NCBI GenBank assembly: GCA_030428615.1
Contig: JAUIDN010000014.1
Coordinates: 27,446-91,445 of the forward strand
Origin: Alphaproteobacteria bacterium
GTDB taxonomy: Bacteria; Pseudomonadota; Alphaproteobacteria; Sphingomonadales; Emcibacteraceae
Length of the DNA stretch: 64,000 bases
Direction of reading: 5' to 3'
Under the pieces are notes generated by a model that did no database searches, was not told the origin of the DNA, and was given only the letters and a program-made list of their open reading frames with translations. Shown piece after piece: positions 1 through 8,750 of this stretch (position 1 is the first letter of the stretch; every line of letters begins with the position of its first letter). The position numbers and the translations under genes were made by a program.

Positions 1-92
1 TTGAACAAGACGTCGATATGTCTCTTAAACTTGCGAAGGTTGGCACCTATAACGAAAGAACTTCGGAATGGTATGAGCAAAATTGTCAGTAG
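1..92 (+). CDS. 3' end of an unidentified gene (partial)
   Basis: The third reading frame is open from the window edge and ends at a TAG at 90-92, giving about 29 C-terminal residues that read like ordinary coding sequence (ending in WYEQNCQ). The stop directly abuts the stop codon of the convergent gene that ends at 93, an arrangement repeated elsewhere in this window at convergent gene ends, which supports it being real. Too little is present to assign a function. Confidence 0.45.
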   Translation, partial: EQDVDMSLKLAKVGTYNERTSEWYEQNCQ

Positions 93-749
93 TTAGAAAT
101 AAAAATTAAGTAGGGCCTTAAATCGCATTTCTTCATAATCCTTACCCGTACTAGCCATATTGATAAATTTGATCGTGCCGAGTGTATCGCCGGGTGGCCA
201 CAAATGATCATGATATGCCTTGAAATAGTTACCAGCTAAATTTTCCAGATGCCTGTCCAGCGTTACCAACTGTTTTGCAACTGTTTCCGATAGTCTTCCT
301 TGTAATTTTCTAAAGATAAATTTGTATTCCGTTTGCCATTGCTTATTTGCATCCGCATAGCATTGGACAATATCTCTCGTCGGCATTGCGGTCTTCAAAC
401 ATTTGTCCATTTCATCATTTATGGGTTCATATTCATTCACGAAAACCGCCTTATAAAACATATCAGTTTTTTCCCGCACAATTCCATACCCAAGCCCCTT
501 ATTAAAGGAAACGCGGAATTTTTCACCCTTTTCCCAGCTTTTGAGGTCTTCATATTTTACAAAATCATAAAAATGCCACACTGTGAATACTTCGCCATTC
601 TTAAATGCCATCTCCATGAAGCCCTGATGCCCGTCACCGATAAAAGATATGTTGTCTTTAATCGTTTCAAGCGCATTTAAGTGAGCCGGGATTTGCGCGG
701 ATGCGGAATTAACAAATGTAATAATGAAGATGGTAAATATTTTTTTCAT
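93..749 (-). CDS. Secreted protein of unknown function
   Basis: This encodes 218 residues. It begins with a clear Sec signal peptide (MKKIFTIFIITFVNSASA, then Q), so the mature protein should be periplasmic or secreted. The rest is soluble, rich in aromatic and charged residues, with two Cys about 11 residues apart near positions 117-129. I do not recognise a family. The start at 749 is the first ATG and gives the signal peptide directly. It is convergent with the partial gene at the window edge and faces away from the next gene, so it is probably transcribed alone. Confidence 0.6.
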   Translation of the reverse strand: MKKIFTIFIITFVNSASAQIPAHLNALETIKDNISFIGDGHQGFMEMAFKNGEVFTVWHFYDFVKYEDLKSWEKGEKFRVSFNKGLGYGIVREKTDMFYKAVFVNEYEPINDEMDKCLKTAMPTRDIVQCYADANKQWQTEYKFIFRKLQGRLSETVAKQLVTLDRHLENLAGNYFKAYHDHLWPPGDTLGTIKFINMASTGKDYEEMRFKALLNFYF

Positions 750-886
750 GGGACCCCCAATTTGTGCGTTTCGTTAAGCAATCAACATGAACCACCATCA
801 CGGCAACAGTGAGACCGGAATATGACCCTTTTGCGATTTTGATGGCTGTGGTAGGATTAAGAGCTTACCAACAGGAGGGGGAAGAT

Positions 887-1432
887 ATGGCAGAAGAAAA
901 TCAAATTAAAGAAGACAAAAGTGGAAGTGGCCCATTTTTGGCAGTTATTTTAATTATTATTAGCATAATAGGATTTTATGTAGGCAACATGTTTGGTGAA
1001 CTCTCATCACACATAACAGATTGGGGTTCATTTGGAGATTATATAGGTGGATTAGCGAACCCGGTTATTGCTTTAGCCGTTTTATACTATGTTTTTCGAT
1101 CATTTCAATCTAACAAACAAGCAATGATAGAGTTGAAAAATCAAACGAAGATTCAAAACATTGAGGCAAAAATACTAATATATCAAAACATAATTCAATT
1201 TGCTGAATCGCAAAAAATAAGATGGGAGACTATTGCTGCAAAGGCCCCGAAAGATTCAGAAAAAAGCTTCTGGGAAACAGAAGATGCCCTTGATTACCTT
1301 GCAGGAAAACCTACTCCAAATGAATTATTAGAAAAAGCTGAAAATAAAATTCTTGAGTATGAGAAAACGATTTATGACACAAATGCAGCAATTCAAAATT
1401 TAAAGAGAGAGCTTTCTGACATAATAATTTAA
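887..1432 (+). CDS. Small membrane protein with a WGxFGDYxGGxxNP motif
   Basis: The ATG at 887 follows a strong AGGAGGGGG ribosome-binding site; the frame is open upstream to 809, but that extension has no such signal. The 181-residue protein has a charged N-terminus, a membrane segment (about residues 17-34), the motif WGSFGDYIGGLANP, a second membrane segment (about 60-75) and a long charged coiled-coil-like tail. The same WGxFGDYxGGxxNP-TM-coil layout occurs in a broad group of bacterial membrane proteins, some annotated as putative phage abortive-infection proteins (putAbiC-like). That link is recalled, not tested, so a defence role is only a possibility. Confidence 0.65.
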   Translation: MAEENQIKEDKSGSGPFLAVILIIISIIGFYVGNMFGELSSHITDWGSFGDYIGGLANPVIALAVLYYVFRSFQSNKQAMIELKNQTKIQNIEAKILIYQNIIQFAESQKIRWETIAAKAPKDSEKSFWETEDALDYLAGKPTPNELLEKAENKILEYEKTIYDTNAAIQNLKRELSDIII

Positions 1433-1527
1433 GAAATTGAAATAATATCCGCTTCCCCTTGCTCGTCAGTATGTTAAGTGATAGCTTCAATTTTAATAAA
1501 ATTAATAATAAATACGGGAGCAATCAG

Positions 1528-4500
1528 ATGAAAGGGACCAGACGTCTTCTTCTTACCGCCGCCATATGCATTTTGCCGGCGACCGCGCCGCAGGTAACGG
1601 TCGCGACGGGCGTTAATCTGGGGGGTAAATATGAAAGTTATGAATTCCGGAATGTCGGCCCGACACGGGGCGGGCGGGTCACCGCCGTCACAGGAACCGT
1701 GGATGAGCCGGGCACATTTTATTTGGGCGCATCGGGCGGGGGCGTCTGGAAAACGGAAGATTACGGCACCACATGGAAAAATGTTTCCGACGGGTATTTT
1801 GCAACCCCGTCAATCGGCGATATCGCGGTCGCGCAGAATGACGCCAATATCGTTTATGTCGGAACCGGGTCGGACGGACTTCGTTCAAATGTAATCGCCG
1901 GGAAGGGGGCGTACCGGTCTATTGACGGCGGAAAAACATGGACCCATATCGGCCTTGATAACACCGGGCATATCGGTGCCGTTGAAATTGACCCGCGCAG
2001 CAATGATACCGTTTATGTTGCAGCGATCGGCAACGCGTTTGCGCCCAATGAGGATCGCGGCCTTTTTAAAACAACCGACGGCGGGCGGAGCTGGGAAAAA
2101 GTCCTCTACATTTCAGATACGGTCGGAATTACCGACGTTGAAATGCACCCAAGTAATCCAAATATTCTTTATGCGTCTGCGTGGAAGGCTGAACGCAAGC
2201 CATGGACAATCATTTCCGGCGGGGAAATGAGCGAAAATGAAGGTGGCATCTATAAATCCGTTGATGCGGGAGCGACATGGACGAAGATCAATAACGGCCT
2301 TCCCACCGGGCTCGTCGGGAAAATTGACCTTGCGGTAACACCGGCCAATTCAAGTGTGGTTGGCGCCATTGTCGAAGCCCCAAACGCCGAAGGCGGGCTG
2401 TACTGGTCCGTGGATCAGGGTGAAACATGGACCCATGTATCAAATGACACTGGCGTTCAGAACAGACCGTTTTATTACACCAATCTGGATATTGACCCAA
2501 CCAATGAGAAAATCATCTGGTCCAATGCCAATCCGCTTAGAAAATCGGTGGATGGCGGTAAGACATGGACAACAATTTCCGTGCCACACGGCGACAACCA
2601 TGACATCTGGCAAAACCCGAACAATCCGGATTTGTTAATTCAATCAAATGACGGCGGTGCGAATGTAAGCTTCAACGGCGGAAAAACATGGTCAACGCAG
2701 TTTAACCAGCCCACGACTGAAGTTTACCAGGTCGAAGTGGACGACCAGCATCCATACTGGCTTTATGCGGGAATGCAGGATAACGGGTCAACCATTTCAG
2801 TGCCCAGCAACGCACCGTGGGGCACGCAGCACACAAATGCATTCATTCAATATGCGGGTGGCTGTGAAACCGGCCCTGCAGTGCCAAAACCCGGCAACCC
2901 GAATATCATTTACAGTGACTGTAAGGGCCGTTTCGGCGTTTACGACAAACGCACCGGAACCGAACGGGCTTATTACGTGGGGGCCACAAACATATACGGT
3001 CATAATCCGGCGGATCTTAAATACCGTTTTCAACGTGTAGCGCCGGTACATGTGTCACCGCATGATCCGGATGTTGTTTACCACGGATCGCAATATTTGC
3101 ACCGCACGCGCGATGATGGTGTCACGTGGGAACAGATTTCACCGGACCTCACGGCAAATGAGCCGGATAAGCAGGTCATTTCCGGTTCGCCCATTACCCG
3201 GGATATCACCGGCGAAGAATATTACAGCGTTATTTATTCCATTCAGGAAAGCCCGCTTGAAAAAGGGATCATTTGGGTTGGGGCCAATGACGGTCCGGTT
3301 CATGTAACGCGCGATGATGGTGTAACATGGGAAAATGTAACGCCGCGTATGCCTTCGGGTGGCCGCGTTGATAGCGTAGCACCAAGTCCCCATACACCGG
3401 GCAAGGCGTATATCACAGTTCTAAGATACCAGCTTGGCGACTGGACACCCTATATATTCAAAACCACAAATTATGGTGACAGCTGGGAACGGATTACCGA
3501 CGGTATACCGTCCGATTATCCTGTGCGTGTTGTCCGTGAAAGCCCGGATCATGAAGGGCTGCTTATAGCGGGGACCGAATACGGTATGTTTATGTCCGCG
3601 AATGACGGTGAAAGCTGGGAACCCTTCCAGCAGAATTTACCGATCACGCCGGTTACTGACGTTAAATTTATCCGTGGGGACCTTGCGGTTTCAACAATGG
3701 GGCGTGGTTTCTGGGTGCTGGATAATGTCCAGTCCGTTGCCGCCGCAGCGACGGCAAGTGGCGCGGGTCTTCAGGTGTTAAGACCAAAAGACACATACCG
3801 CTACCGCCGTCCTCGCGGTGTGCCAAGTGACGGTGTTTCAGATGGTGTACCTGATCTCCCAAAGCCCACCGTTGCTATTGATTATTTCGTTCCTGAAGGG
3901 GATCATAAATCGATTAAGCTTGAAATTCTTGATGCTCAGGGGGATTTGGTCACCACCTATTATAATGATGGCACAGACCCAGAAGATAAGGGTGCGGATG
4001 CGTCGGCCTATATCCAGACAAAATCGCTTGAAATGGACGCGGGTCTTAATCGCTTTCGTTGGGATATGACGTGGCTTGGCCCATGGCATAAGGAGCAGAG
4101 CCGCCGTTATTCGGATGGCCCAATCGCCACCCCAGGCACTTATCAGGTGAAAATCACACTGGACGGGCAGGAAGCTATGCAATCTTTCGATCTGATTGTT
4201 GACCCGCGGGTGACCGAACAGGGTGTCAATGTCACCGATATTACCGCACAAACCGAACTTCAGGGGCTTATCGCCGCGCTTCTTTCAAAGTCCAGAAAAC
4301 TTGAAGAAGAAGCGAAGGCAGAGCACGGGGCCCTTCACCGCCAGTATCGCGGGCAATCGAATGAAGAACGCGGCGCAGAAGCAAACGCCAATTTTGACCG
4401 TGTACATGCGGCCGTTCGTGCCCTTACAACACCAAATATCATTTATCCGAAAGCCGGACTTACCGGGATGATCAGCTATCTTTACAACATTAATAGCGAT

Positions 4501-4593
4501 GCCGATCAAGTCCCCGGCAAGGACAGCATTGAACGGTTCGCGGAATTATCCGCAGAATATGACCGGGTGGAAGCCGCGTACCGGGATAAATAA
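1528..4593 (+). CDS. Exported Asp-box (BNR / Vps10-sortilin-like) beta-propeller protein
   Basis: The start is the ATG at 1528 behind GGGAG; the frame is open upstream to 1459 but only from there does a signal peptide appear (MKGTRRLLLTAAICILPATA). The 1021-residue protein carries about eleven Asp-box motifs of the S/T-x-D-x-G-x-T-W type between roughly residues 75 and 700, for example KTEDYGTTW, SIDGGKTW, KTTDGGRSW, KSVDGGKTW, RTRDDGVTW and SANDGESW. These mark the blades of sialidase/sortilin-like propellers. The last 300 residues form a beta-rich domain and a charged helical tail. Proteins of this size are usually annotated as glycosyl hydrolase BNR repeat or VPS10-domain proteins in marine bacteria, but substrate and catalysis are unknown. 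Its final 70 bp plus terminator recur, broken, at 6246-6366. Confidence 0.85.
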   Translation: MKGTRRLLLTAAICILPATAPQVTVATGVNLGGKYESYEFRNVGPTRGGRVTAVTGTVDEPGTFYLGASGGGVWKTEDYGTTWKNVSDGYFATPSIGDIAVAQNDANIVYVGTGSDGLRSNVIAGKGAYRSIDGGKTWTHIGLDNTGHIGAVEIDPRSNDTVYVAAIGNAFAPNEDRGLFKTTDGGRSWEKVLYISDTVGITDVEMHPSNPNILYASAWKAERKPWTIISGGEMSENEGGIYKSVDAGATWTKINNGLPTGLVGKIDLAVTPANSSVVGAIVEAPNAEGGLYWSVDQGETWTHVSNDTGVQNRPFYYTNLDIDPTNEKIIWSNANPLRKSVDGGKTWTTISVPHGDNHDIWQNPNNPDLLIQSNDGGANVSFNGGKTWSTQFNQPTTEVYQVEVDDQHPYWLYAGMQDNGSTISVPSNAPWGTQHTNAFIQYAGGCETGPAVPKPGNPNIIYSDCKGRFGVYDKRTGTERAYYVGATNIYGHNPADLKYRFQRVAPVHVSPHDPDVVYHGSQYLHRTRDDGVTWEQISPDLTANEPDKQVISGSPITRDITGEEYYSVIYSIQESPLEKGIIWVGANDGPVHVTRDDGVTWENVTPRMPSGGRVDSVAPSPHTPGKAYITVLRYQLGDWTPYIFKTTNYGDSWERITDGIPSDYPVRVVRESPDHEGLLIAGTEYGMFMSANDGESWEPFQQNLPITPVTDVKFIRGDLAVSTMGRGFWVLDNVQSVAAAATASGAGLQVLRPKDTYRYRRPRGVPSDGVSDGVPDLPKPTVAIDYFVPEGDHKSIKLEILDAQGDLVTTYYNDGTDPEDKGADASAYIQTKSLEMDAGLNRFRWDMTWLGPWHKEQSRRYSDGPIATPGTYQVKITLDGQEAMQSFDLIVDPRVTEQGVNVTDITAQTELQGLIAALLSKSRKLEEEAKAEHGALHRQYRGQSNEERGAEANANFDRVHAAVRALTTPNIIYPKAGLTGMISYLYNINSDADQVPGKDSIERFAELSAEYDRVEAAYRDK

Positions 4594-4640
4594 GATATCT
4601 TCAAATTTATAAGCCCCGCCCAAATAAACGGCGGGGTTTT
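4524..4640 (+). repeat. Copy A of a ~117-bp direct repeat (3' end of propeller gene plus terminator)
   Basis: This block holds the last codons of the propeller gene, its stop and its terminator. A second copy lies at 6246-6366. By eye they differ at about nine positions, including one extra base in the coding part of copy B. This copy is the intact one. Confidence 0.85.
4614..4640 (+). terminator. Rho-independent terminator of the propeller gene
   Basis: CCCCGCC at 4614-4620 pairs with GGCGGGG at 4630-4636 around a 9-nt loop, followed by TTTT. It lies 21 bp after the propeller stop codon. Confidence 0.8.
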
Positions 4641-4748
4641 GTTCTTTTTATGTTCTTTTTTCTTGACATCGGTGAACCCCCATTGAAATCTCGTAGTTAG
4701 TATTATTAATGAATTAAGATTCTCGAAATTGTATTCAGGAAAAGAAGA

Positions 4749-5525
4749 ATGATCAATCTAACAAACTTTCCAATTATTGATAAACACATCATTGCTTTGA
4801 ATAAAATTTTACCAGCCTTAGATGACTTTGATGAAAGTGCCAAACTAGACGATAGGTCATTAGGGCAAATTATGGCACCTGAAGAAAGCCGGCGTTTAAA
4901 ACGCTATATAGAACGTGATGCCAAATTATTAGGGATAAAAAATCCATTACAGCAGTCTGCAAATAAAAAAAAGGAAAGCATATCCACTGAACGGATTCAA
5001 TCAGTGTCCATACCAAAGCAGAAATCACGGATGAGTTCAGAAATTTTAGATAAAGCTAAAACATTGCAGAGGTCTGTCACATTCGCATTGAAACCAAATC
5101 CTCCGAAGACAGACTATCTAATGGATAATTACAATTCAGTTTGAACATTAAACCCTTTTTTAAATACGTCAATTGAACAGCAAGCCTACAATCATTATAA
5201 TGTAGGAACTGGTAAAAACCTTGCATTAACGGAGAAAATGTTTCAAAAGGCCCTAAAAATAGCAAACGAGCAAGTAGGGTCAAACGTTAAGGATGGAAGC
5301 TATGTCGTTGACTTTTACGGAAACAAGGAATTTGATGGTTTATTCGGGAAAGCTACTGCCCATGTGAGAAACGGTAAAGTTGTTGGGTTGGAAGATTATT
5401 ATAATTTTGATAAAAAACCGTGGGGTGAGCGCTCCTTATTGGCAGAGATTGCTACCAGGTTTGGGCATGATCCAAATGGAGCCCCATTTCATGTTTATGG
5501 TGGAATGATAAAAAAGAGATATTAG
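4749..5525 (+). pseudogene. Toxin-like ORF interrupted by one in-frame TGA
   Basis: An ATG at 4749 behind AGGAAAAGAAG opens a 131-codon frame that stops at TGA 5142-5144. The same frame then continues without a break to 5525, so the two open segments look like one gene of about 258 codons with a single nonsense codon. The second half contains a compact domain: YNHYNVGTGKNLALT, DFYGNKEFDGLFGKATA, DYYNFDKKPWGERS, and a C-terminal HVYGGM. The D-x-Y-N-F...W-x-x-R pattern recalls C-terminal effector domains of polymorphic toxins and, more distantly, the Asp/Tyr/Arg active-site arrangement of lipid-II-degrading colicin M relatives; this is recollection and unverified. Alternatives are two separate genes, the second starting at ATG 5238, or readthrough. 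The next gene is a membrane protein that could be a partner. Confidence 0.5.
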
Positions 5526-5552
5526 GAAAGTCGACAAGATCGAAACTCATAA

Positions 5553-6209
5553 ATGTATTATATCATTGTATTCATTATAGGAATTCCGATATTTCTTTGG
5601 TTGGCAAAGCGAGGAATAAACCTTCTGGTTTTTTATATTTATCCGGTTTTCTCGATTTCCAGTCTTTGGTTTCTGTTCTCCTTATTTCATGGAGGGTATT
5701 TTTCGAGTCCGGAATATCTGATCTATCAATTTGCTGTGACAACTATTCTGTCAGTATCAACTGTTGTTTTATTTCAGCATTTGTTGAAACGGAAAGCCAG
5801 TTCCGATCTTTTAACAATCATTCAATCGGCCATTTTTCTCTTATTAGCAGGTCTGTTTTTAGTGCCGCCCCTCTCATCTGAGTATGGATTCAGACAAAAA
5901 TTTCCAGGAATATTGCCGACATTCGCATTCAAAAACCTTGAAGAAGAAATTATCAATCCATTAGACAGTTATCATGCTGTTGCATACAGTTTTTATTTTC
6001 CCAATTTTTTGGGTATCGACGGTTGCAAGGTACAGAGCATTGACGGGTTATTAAATTCAGAATTGATAAGTAAATTACCAAACCCTAAATCACCTCTTAA
6101 TGAACTTCCAGCCACTGGTGATGTCTGTGTTTTGCAAACGCTTGATAATTTCAGCGATCAAATTTTGATAAGCTACGAAAATGGAATAGTTTTTATGACT
6201 TATGATTAA
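5553..6209 (+). CDS. Membrane protein, candidate partner of the toxin-like ORF
   Basis: This 218-residue protein starts 27 bp after the toxin-like frame. It has four predicted membrane segments in its first half (about residues 2-18, 25-46, 56-76 and 87-106), then a soluble domain of about 110 residues with two Cys (in DGCKV and DVCVL) that could form a disulfide if periplasmic. I do not recognise the family. The position right after a toxin-like domain and the small membrane-anchored architecture fit an immunity protein, but nothing in the sequence proves it. No good Shine-Dalgarno sequence is visible; GGAAAG lies about 20 bp upstream. Confidence 0.55.
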   Translation: MYYIIVFIIGIPIFLWLAKRGINLLVFYIYPVFSISSLWFLFSLFHGGYFSSPEYLIYQFAVTTILSVSTVVLFQHLLKRKASSDLLTIIQSAIFLLLAGLFLVPPLSSEYGFRQKFPGILPTFAFKNLEEEIINPLDSYHAVAYSFYFPNFLGIDGCKVQSIDGLLNSELISKLPNPKSPLNELPATGDVCVLQTLDNFSDQILISYENGIVFMTYD

Positions 6210-6245
6210 GAAACAAATTACTCATTACTCCCTTCAGTAATATGC

Positions 6246-6366
6246 CAGCATTGAACGGCTTGCGGAATTATCCGCAGAGTATGACCGGGGGGGAAGCCGC
6301 GTACCGGGATAAATAAGATGTCTTTAAATTTATAAAGCCCCGCCCAAATAAACGGCGGTTTTTTTA
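6246..6366 (+). pseudogene. Copy B: degenerate second copy of the propeller gene 3' end
   Basis: This stretch repeats the last ~70 bp of the propeller coding sequence, its stop and its terminator (copy A 4524-4640). An extra G in the run at about 6287-6293 (ACCGGGGGGGAAG against ACCGGGTGGAAG) breaks the frame, and no upstream propeller sequence is present, so it cannot encode a product. It is either the scar of a deleted tandem paralog or the far boundary of an insertion that duplicated the gene end. Confidence 0.8.
6337..6365 (+). terminator. Weakened terminator in repeat copy B
   Basis: CCGCC at 6340-6344 pairs with GGCGG at 6354-6358 and is followed by seven T. It could end transcription of the membrane protein gene upstream. 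Confidence 0.6.
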
Positions 6367-6452
6367 TAGCTATAAAGTTTGATCGCATTAGTGTCCGTTT
6401 TTTGCTATTATGGTTAATGCTGATTAACCAAAACAAGAAAAGGGAGCAGGAT

Positions 6453-7082
6453 ATGAGTATTAAAAAAACGACACTTGCAATGGCGGGCGCATTGTTTGTG
6501 ACTTCGGGCGCATTTGCGCAGGATACCAGTTTAAGTTTCTTCATAACGTCAAAGGGTTCCGGTGAGGGCGCAAACCTTGGCGGTTTGGCTGGTGCGGATA
6601 TGATCTGTAAAACACTTGCGGCCACCGTCGGGCGGGGGGACAAGGATTGGAAAGCATATCTTTCAACCATCGGCGATGGTGGTGTCAATGCGAAAGATCG
6701 GATCGGAACGGGCCCCTGGTATAACGCGAAAGGCGTGATGGTTGCGCGCAATGTGGCGGACCTTCATTCGGACAATAATAAACTTTCTAAGGAAAATTCG
6801 CTCACTGAGACGGGTATGATGGTCAACGGCCGTGGTGACAGTCCAAACCAGCACGATATTCTGACAGGAAGCAACCTTGACGGTACAGCGGGGCAGGGTA
6901 CCTGCATGAACTGGACCACAAGTTCCGAGGATGGCAGCGCCAATGTTGGACATCATGACCGCACTGGTGGCGGCGCAAACCCCACATCGTGGAATTTCGC
7001 TCATATGTCAAGCGGATGCAGCCAGCAGAACCTGATTGCAACGGGTGGAAACGGGTATTTTTACTGCTTCGCGGCCAAATAA
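6453..7082 (+). CDS. Secreted endostatin/C-type-lectin-like protein
   Basis: The ATG at 6453 follows AAGGGAGCAGGAT and begins a signal peptide (MSIKKTTLAMAGALFVTSGAFA, then Q), leaving about 187 mature residues. The features ANLGGLAGADMICKTLA, WKAYLST, RIGTGPWYNAKG, a central GTCMNWT and a C-terminal YFYCFA match the bacterial proteins usually annotated as lectin and related to the collagen XV/endostatin fold. Five Cys are present in the whole protein. The ligand is unknown. The oxidoreductase gene follows after only 18 bp, suggesting co-transcription. Confidence 0.75.
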   Translation: MSIKKTTLAMAGALFVTSGAFAQDTSLSFFITSKGSGEGANLGGLAGADMICKTLAATVGRGDKDWKAYLSTIGDGGVNAKDRIGTGPWYNAKGVMVARNVADLHSDNNKLSKENSLTETGMMVNGRGDSPNQHDILTGSNLDGTAGQGTCMNWTTSSEDGSANVGHHDRTGGGANPTSWNFAHMSSGCSQQNLIATGGNGYFYCFAAK

Positions 7083-7100
7083 GGACGTTTTAGGTACTAT

Positions 7101-8057
7101 ATGGTGCGGGTTTTAATCGTTGGTGTTGGAAGAATGGGTTTTACGCATGCACGCGCGTGTGCGAGGCTTCCGGAAGTTGAAATAGTTGGGCTCGTCGCGC
7201 GGGATTTTTCACGCTGGCAGCAGGTTGTTGACTATTTTCCTGACGTGCCGCTTTATAATAATTTCAAAGAAGCTCTGCATTTTACAAAACCGGATGCGGT
7301 GATTATCTCAAGCTATACGGATACACATGCGCTTTATGCCTGCCAGGCGATGGAGGCAGGCGCTCATGTATTTGTGGAAAAGCCCCTTGCCCTGAACAAG
7401 CGGGAAGCGGGCTACGCCATTGCTTGCGCGCGGAAGCATAACAAAAAACTGTTTGTCGGATATATCCTGCGCCATCATGCAATGTGGCAAAAATTCATTG
7501 AATGCGCAAGATCGTTGGGCGCGCCGTATAAAGCAACCTTCACATCCAACCAGCACAGTACCGGTGAAGAATGGCAGCTTCATAAGAACATACTCAATGC
7601 TGGACTTTCACCGCTCGCGGACGCGGGAATACATTATGTTGATGTCATGGCGCAGATCACAGATGCGCAAATTACGGACATAAAAGCAGAAGGTCGAAAA
7701 ACAGAAGCAGATATGGTTGTCGAAAATGATACAAATATGCTCATAAGTTATGATGACGGTTCGACCCTTTACTTTGAAAGCGGTTTTGGGCCAAAAATTG
7801 ACCCTCATGATATTTCAATTAAAAAGGTAATCGGTGAGGGTGGTGTTGCTCAAATTGCGCCGCAAAACAGGGTTGTTTCCAATGCAGACAGCCATCTTTT
7901 TGAAGGGAACGAAGATGACATTTCGATCTATGAACAACAAAAATCCTTTTTTGCCGCAATCAAACAGGATATAGATTTGGAAGTGCATTGGAAGCAAGTG
8001 GCAATGAGCCTCGCGATCGTCTTGGTCGCAGAAGATGAGATGAGAATATTAAAGTAA
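7101..8057 (+). CDS. Gfo/Idh/MocA-family NAD(P)-dependent oxidoreductase
   Basis: This 318-residue cytoplasmic protein opens with a Rossmann dinucleotide-binding loop (VGVGRMG, residues 7-13) and has the family signature EKP at residues 93-95 (FVEKPLAL), whose Lys is catalytic. A second conserved segment with G-x-H-Y-V-D (GIHYVDVMAQI) follows near residue 177, where the family usually has its catalytic His. These enzymes oxidise or reduce sugars, inositols and related alcohols; the substrate cannot be told from sequence. It sits between two genes for secreted proteins, 18 bp and 13 bp away, and is probably in one operon with them. Confidence 0.9.
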   Translation: MVRVLIVGVGRMGFTHARACARLPEVEIVGLVARDFSRWQQVVDYFPDVPLYNNFKEALHFTKPDAVIISSYTDTHALYACQAMEAGAHVFVEKPLALNKREAGYAIACARKHNKKLFVGYILRHHAMWQKFIECARSLGAPYKATFTSNQHSTGEEWQLHKNILNAGLSPLADAGIHYVDVMAQITDAQITDIKAEGRKTEADMVVENDTNMLISYDDGSTLYFESGFGPKIDPHDISIKKVIGEGGVAQIAPQNRVVSNADSHLFEGNEDDISIYEQQKSFFAAIKQDIDLEVHWKQVAMSLAIVLVAEDEMRILK

Positions 8058-8070
8058 AAAATTAACTATA

Positions 8071-8727
8071 ATGTGTAACTTATTAAGAATAATCATATTA
8101 ATTGTATTTACAATCTTTATTTCAGGCATTGTATTTGTTGCGAGCTTGTCTGCACAAGGTCGCGACAAAACCTATAACCGTATTGTGAACGTGTCCACAA
8201 AAATTGTCCGCGGTACAATTATTGGGCGCGAGGAAATCCGATATGATTATGACGGTGTTAATATGCGTTGCGGTTATGTTCTTGATATTAATACGAAAAA
8301 AAGCTGGAAAGGCGGCGACAGTAACTTCAAGGTATTTGTATCCAATAGCGACATTCTGATGAATAATCCTGAAAATACCGAGTATTTTATTTTCGCCCGT
8401 CGCAACAGCAATTTCGGCAAGTCAAAAATAGAATTTATCAATTGTGATCAGGGGCGTTCCACCCGCATGGATACTTCCGGTTTTGAATTTCTCGCTACCC
8501 GCATTACGCAACAGATTTTCCCTATTGTTTCCTATAGCGCTGAAAACCCGATTACTGATGAAGACACTGGGGTTATTAAAAGGGGGGATTGGATGATGAT
8601 CGTTGATCGAATAGCTAACAATGCACTTCCTTTTACCATTGCGCGTCGGCGCCTTAATAATGGCAATGAAAACGTTATCGAGGAAATGAATCTTTCAGAT
8701 TTTCTTTATGAATTTAAGCTGGAATAA
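8071..8727 (+). CDS. Secreted or membrane-anchored protein of unknown function
   Basis: A 218-residue protein with an N-terminal hydrophobic segment (residues 5-27) ending in SLSAQG, probably a signal peptide. The following pattern of VxG-x-I, CGYVLDI, SWKGG and EYFIFARR resembles small bacterial proteins with a netrin/TIMP-like OB fold, but this is a weak likeness. It starts 13 bp after the oxidoreductase without a clear ribosome-binding site, so translation may be coupled. It converges with the TetR-like gene, and no terminator is visible in the 23-bp gap. Confidence 0.6.
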   Translation: MCNLLRIIILIVFTIFISGIVFVASLSAQGRDKTYNRIVNVSTKIVRGTIIGREEIRYDYDGVNMRCGYVLDINTKKSWKGGDSNFKVFVSNSDILMNNPENTEYFIFARRNSNFGKSKIEFINCDQGRSTRMDTSGFEFLATRITQQIFPIVSYSAENPITDEDTGVIKRGDWMMIVDRIANNALPFTIARRRLNNGNENVIEEMNLSDFLYEFKLE

Positions 8728-8750
8728 CAACGGTCAATACGTATTTCTGA

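Noticed and set aside
3838..4251. 137-codon minus-strand frame in the propeller gene
   Set aside because: It lies opposite well-supported coding sequence and has no independent support.
5142..5144. TGA as a selenocysteine codon
   Set aside because: No SECIS-like hairpin is visible directly after it and the family context does not call for selenocysteine. A nonsense mutation or readthrough is simpler.
6218..6751. 177-codon minus-strand frame over repeat copy B and the lectin-like gene
   Set aside because: It is antisense to the signal peptide and fold motifs of a clear secreted protein and crosses a terminator hairpin.
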